Shown: one piece after another, positions 33,310 through 34,471 of the stretch
How positions within the stretch are numbered: position 1 is the stretch's first letter
Layout: each line of letters starts with the position of its first letter
NCBI GenBank assembly: GCA_021812805.1
Contig: JAKAMQ010000010.1
Location: 1 to 34,471, forward strand
Length of the DNA stretch: 34,471 bases
Reading direction: 5' to 3'
Origin: Acidobacteriota bacterium
GTDB taxonomy: Bacteria; Acidobacteriota; Holophagae; Holophagales; Holophagaceae
Program-made: the position numbers and the translations under genes
Notes under the pieces: generated by a model
Seen by the model: the letters and a program-made list of their open reading frames with translations, nothing else
What the model was told of the DNA's origin: nothing
Database searches by the model: none

Positions 33310-34434
33310 TCACTGTTCCTGCGGCGCAGGGTTCGGATCGTTGCTCGGTGTCAGGCTGTTGTTCACGATCAGGGGCGTTCCGTTCTTCAATTTCAGGCCG
33401 CCGCTCGTGATGACCACGCTGCCCGGATCCAGTCCCTTGAGGATGGCCACCTGGTCGCCGCGGGTGGGGCCCGTGGTGACGAAGATCTGCTCGGCCAGGA
33501 GACCCTCCTTCTTCCGGCCGTCCGGCCCCACGACCTCCCCCTTCTTCGCCACGAAGACGGTGGCGCCGTAGGGGTTGTAGGTGATGGCCGTCTGCGGCAG
33601 GGTGAGGTACTCCACCTTGCCGCCGACCTCCATGCTCACCGTGGCGAACATGCCGGGCAGGAGCTGGTGCTTGGGATTGCGGAGCGTGGCTTCCACCTGG
33701 ATGTTGCGGGTCGCAGCCTCCACCTTGGGGTTAATGGTGGTCACCGCGCCTTTGAAGCTCTGCCCCGGGAATGCATCGAAGGACAGCTCCACCTTCTGCC
33801 CCGGTTTCAGAGAGGCCACATCCCGCTGGGGCAGGTAGAAGTCCACGTAGATGGGATCCAGCTGCTGGAGGGTGACGGCCGAGATGCCTGAGTTGAGGTA
33901 GGCGCCCGGGCTGGTGGTGAGAATGCCGATCCTGCCTCCGAAAGGCGCGCGGAGGCGCTTCTTCGCGAGGATGGCCGCCGCCTGCTGCACGGAGGCCTCC
34001 TTGACCCTGAAGTCCGCCTGGGCGGCATCGAAGTCGCCCTGGCTGATGGCGTGGATGGCGAGCTGTCCCCGGGCGCGCGCGAGGTTGACCCGGGCGAGCG
34101 AAAGGGCCGCCTGGAGCTGCTTGAGCTGGGCGGTCTCGACGGAATCATTGAGCTGGATGAGGAGCTGCCCCTGCTTCACGTCCCGGCCGGGATGCGCGCC
34201 GATCCGGGTCACCACGCCAGGCACCTCGAAGGCCAGGTCCGCGCCTTTCACCGCACGGAGGGTACCCACGGCGCTGAGGGCGGGTTGCCAGGCGCCATAC
34301 GCCGCAACCGCGGTCGTGACGGTCTGGGGTGGCTCGCCTTTGGGTGCGCCATGGATCCGCGAGAGGATGGCGCTGATCCAGATCGCGGCGATGAGCAGGG
34401 CCAGGGCGAGGACCCCGAGAATCATCACGACCAT
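33310..34434 (-). CDS. RND efflux periplasmic adaptor (membrane fusion protein); the frame stays open to the window edge, so the start may lie outside
   Basis: SAVGTLRAVKGADLAFEVPGVVTRIGAHPGRDVKQGQLLIQLN; LRAPFGGRIGILTTSPGAYLNSG; immediately upstream of the RND permease. Confidence 0.9.
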   Translation of the reverse strand: MVVMILGVLALALLIAAIWISAILSRIHGAPKGEPPQTVTTAVAAYGAWQPALSAVGTLRAVKGADLAFEVPGVVTRIGAHPGRDVKQGQLLIQLNDSVETAQLKQLQAALSLARVNLARARGQLAIHAISQGDFDAAQADFRVKEASVQQAAAILAKKRLRAPFGGRIGILTTSPGAYLNSGISAVTLQQLDPIYVDFYLPQRDVASLKPGQKVELSFDAFPGQSFKGAVTTINPKVEAATRNIQVEATLRNPKHQLLPGMFATVSMEVGGKVEYLTLPQTAITYNPYGATVFVAKKGEVVGPDGRKKEGLLAEQIFVTTGPTRGDQVAILKGLDPGSVVITSGGLKLKNGTPLIVNNSLTPSNDPNPAPQEQ

Positions 34435-34471
34435 CCGTTTGCCGGTGCTCGGGCGAGATCCGTTCGTATCC

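Overview
The window looks chromosomal: high GC and densely coding, probably from a Holophaga/Geothrix-like Acidobacteriota (taxonomic guess from protein style only). It carries housekeeping and accessory genes: an HPF tail, mqnC, a cytosolic 5'-nucleotidase, an imuB-dnaE2-like mutasome pair, a cysteine desulfurase, an AspT/YidE-type transporter, a nucleotide pyrophosphatase/phosphodiesterase, an rlmI-like methyltransferase, Rrf2-ttcA, a thioredoxin-fold protein, an oligopeptide-type SBP, a WYL protein, an EamA transporter, xerD, acpP-fabF, a REC-like/PPDK-ATP-grasp fusion, gdhA, uvrB and an RND efflux adaptor/permease pair. The most unusual segment is an AT-richer island at about 2.62-5.06 kb. 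It looks like two integron gene cassettes without an integrase (CALIN-like). One attC-like site is complete (3924-4045) and one is 3'-truncated (4897-~5005). The first cassette starts at GTTAGGCGC, which is exactly complementary to the GCGCCTAAC of its own attC. The cargo is a secreted trypsin-like protease and a HEPN-like/zinc-ribbon orphan. The island is bracketed by near-perfect 43-bp inverted repeats. Other notable signals are a 69-bp duplication of the uvrB 3' end around a palindromic hairpin, a DnaE2-like polymerase with a degenerate PHP domain and no adjacent imuA, a WYL domain on a histone-H1-like tail, a REC-like/PEP-synthase ATP-grasp fusion, and a perfect operator-like palindrome upstream of uvrB.
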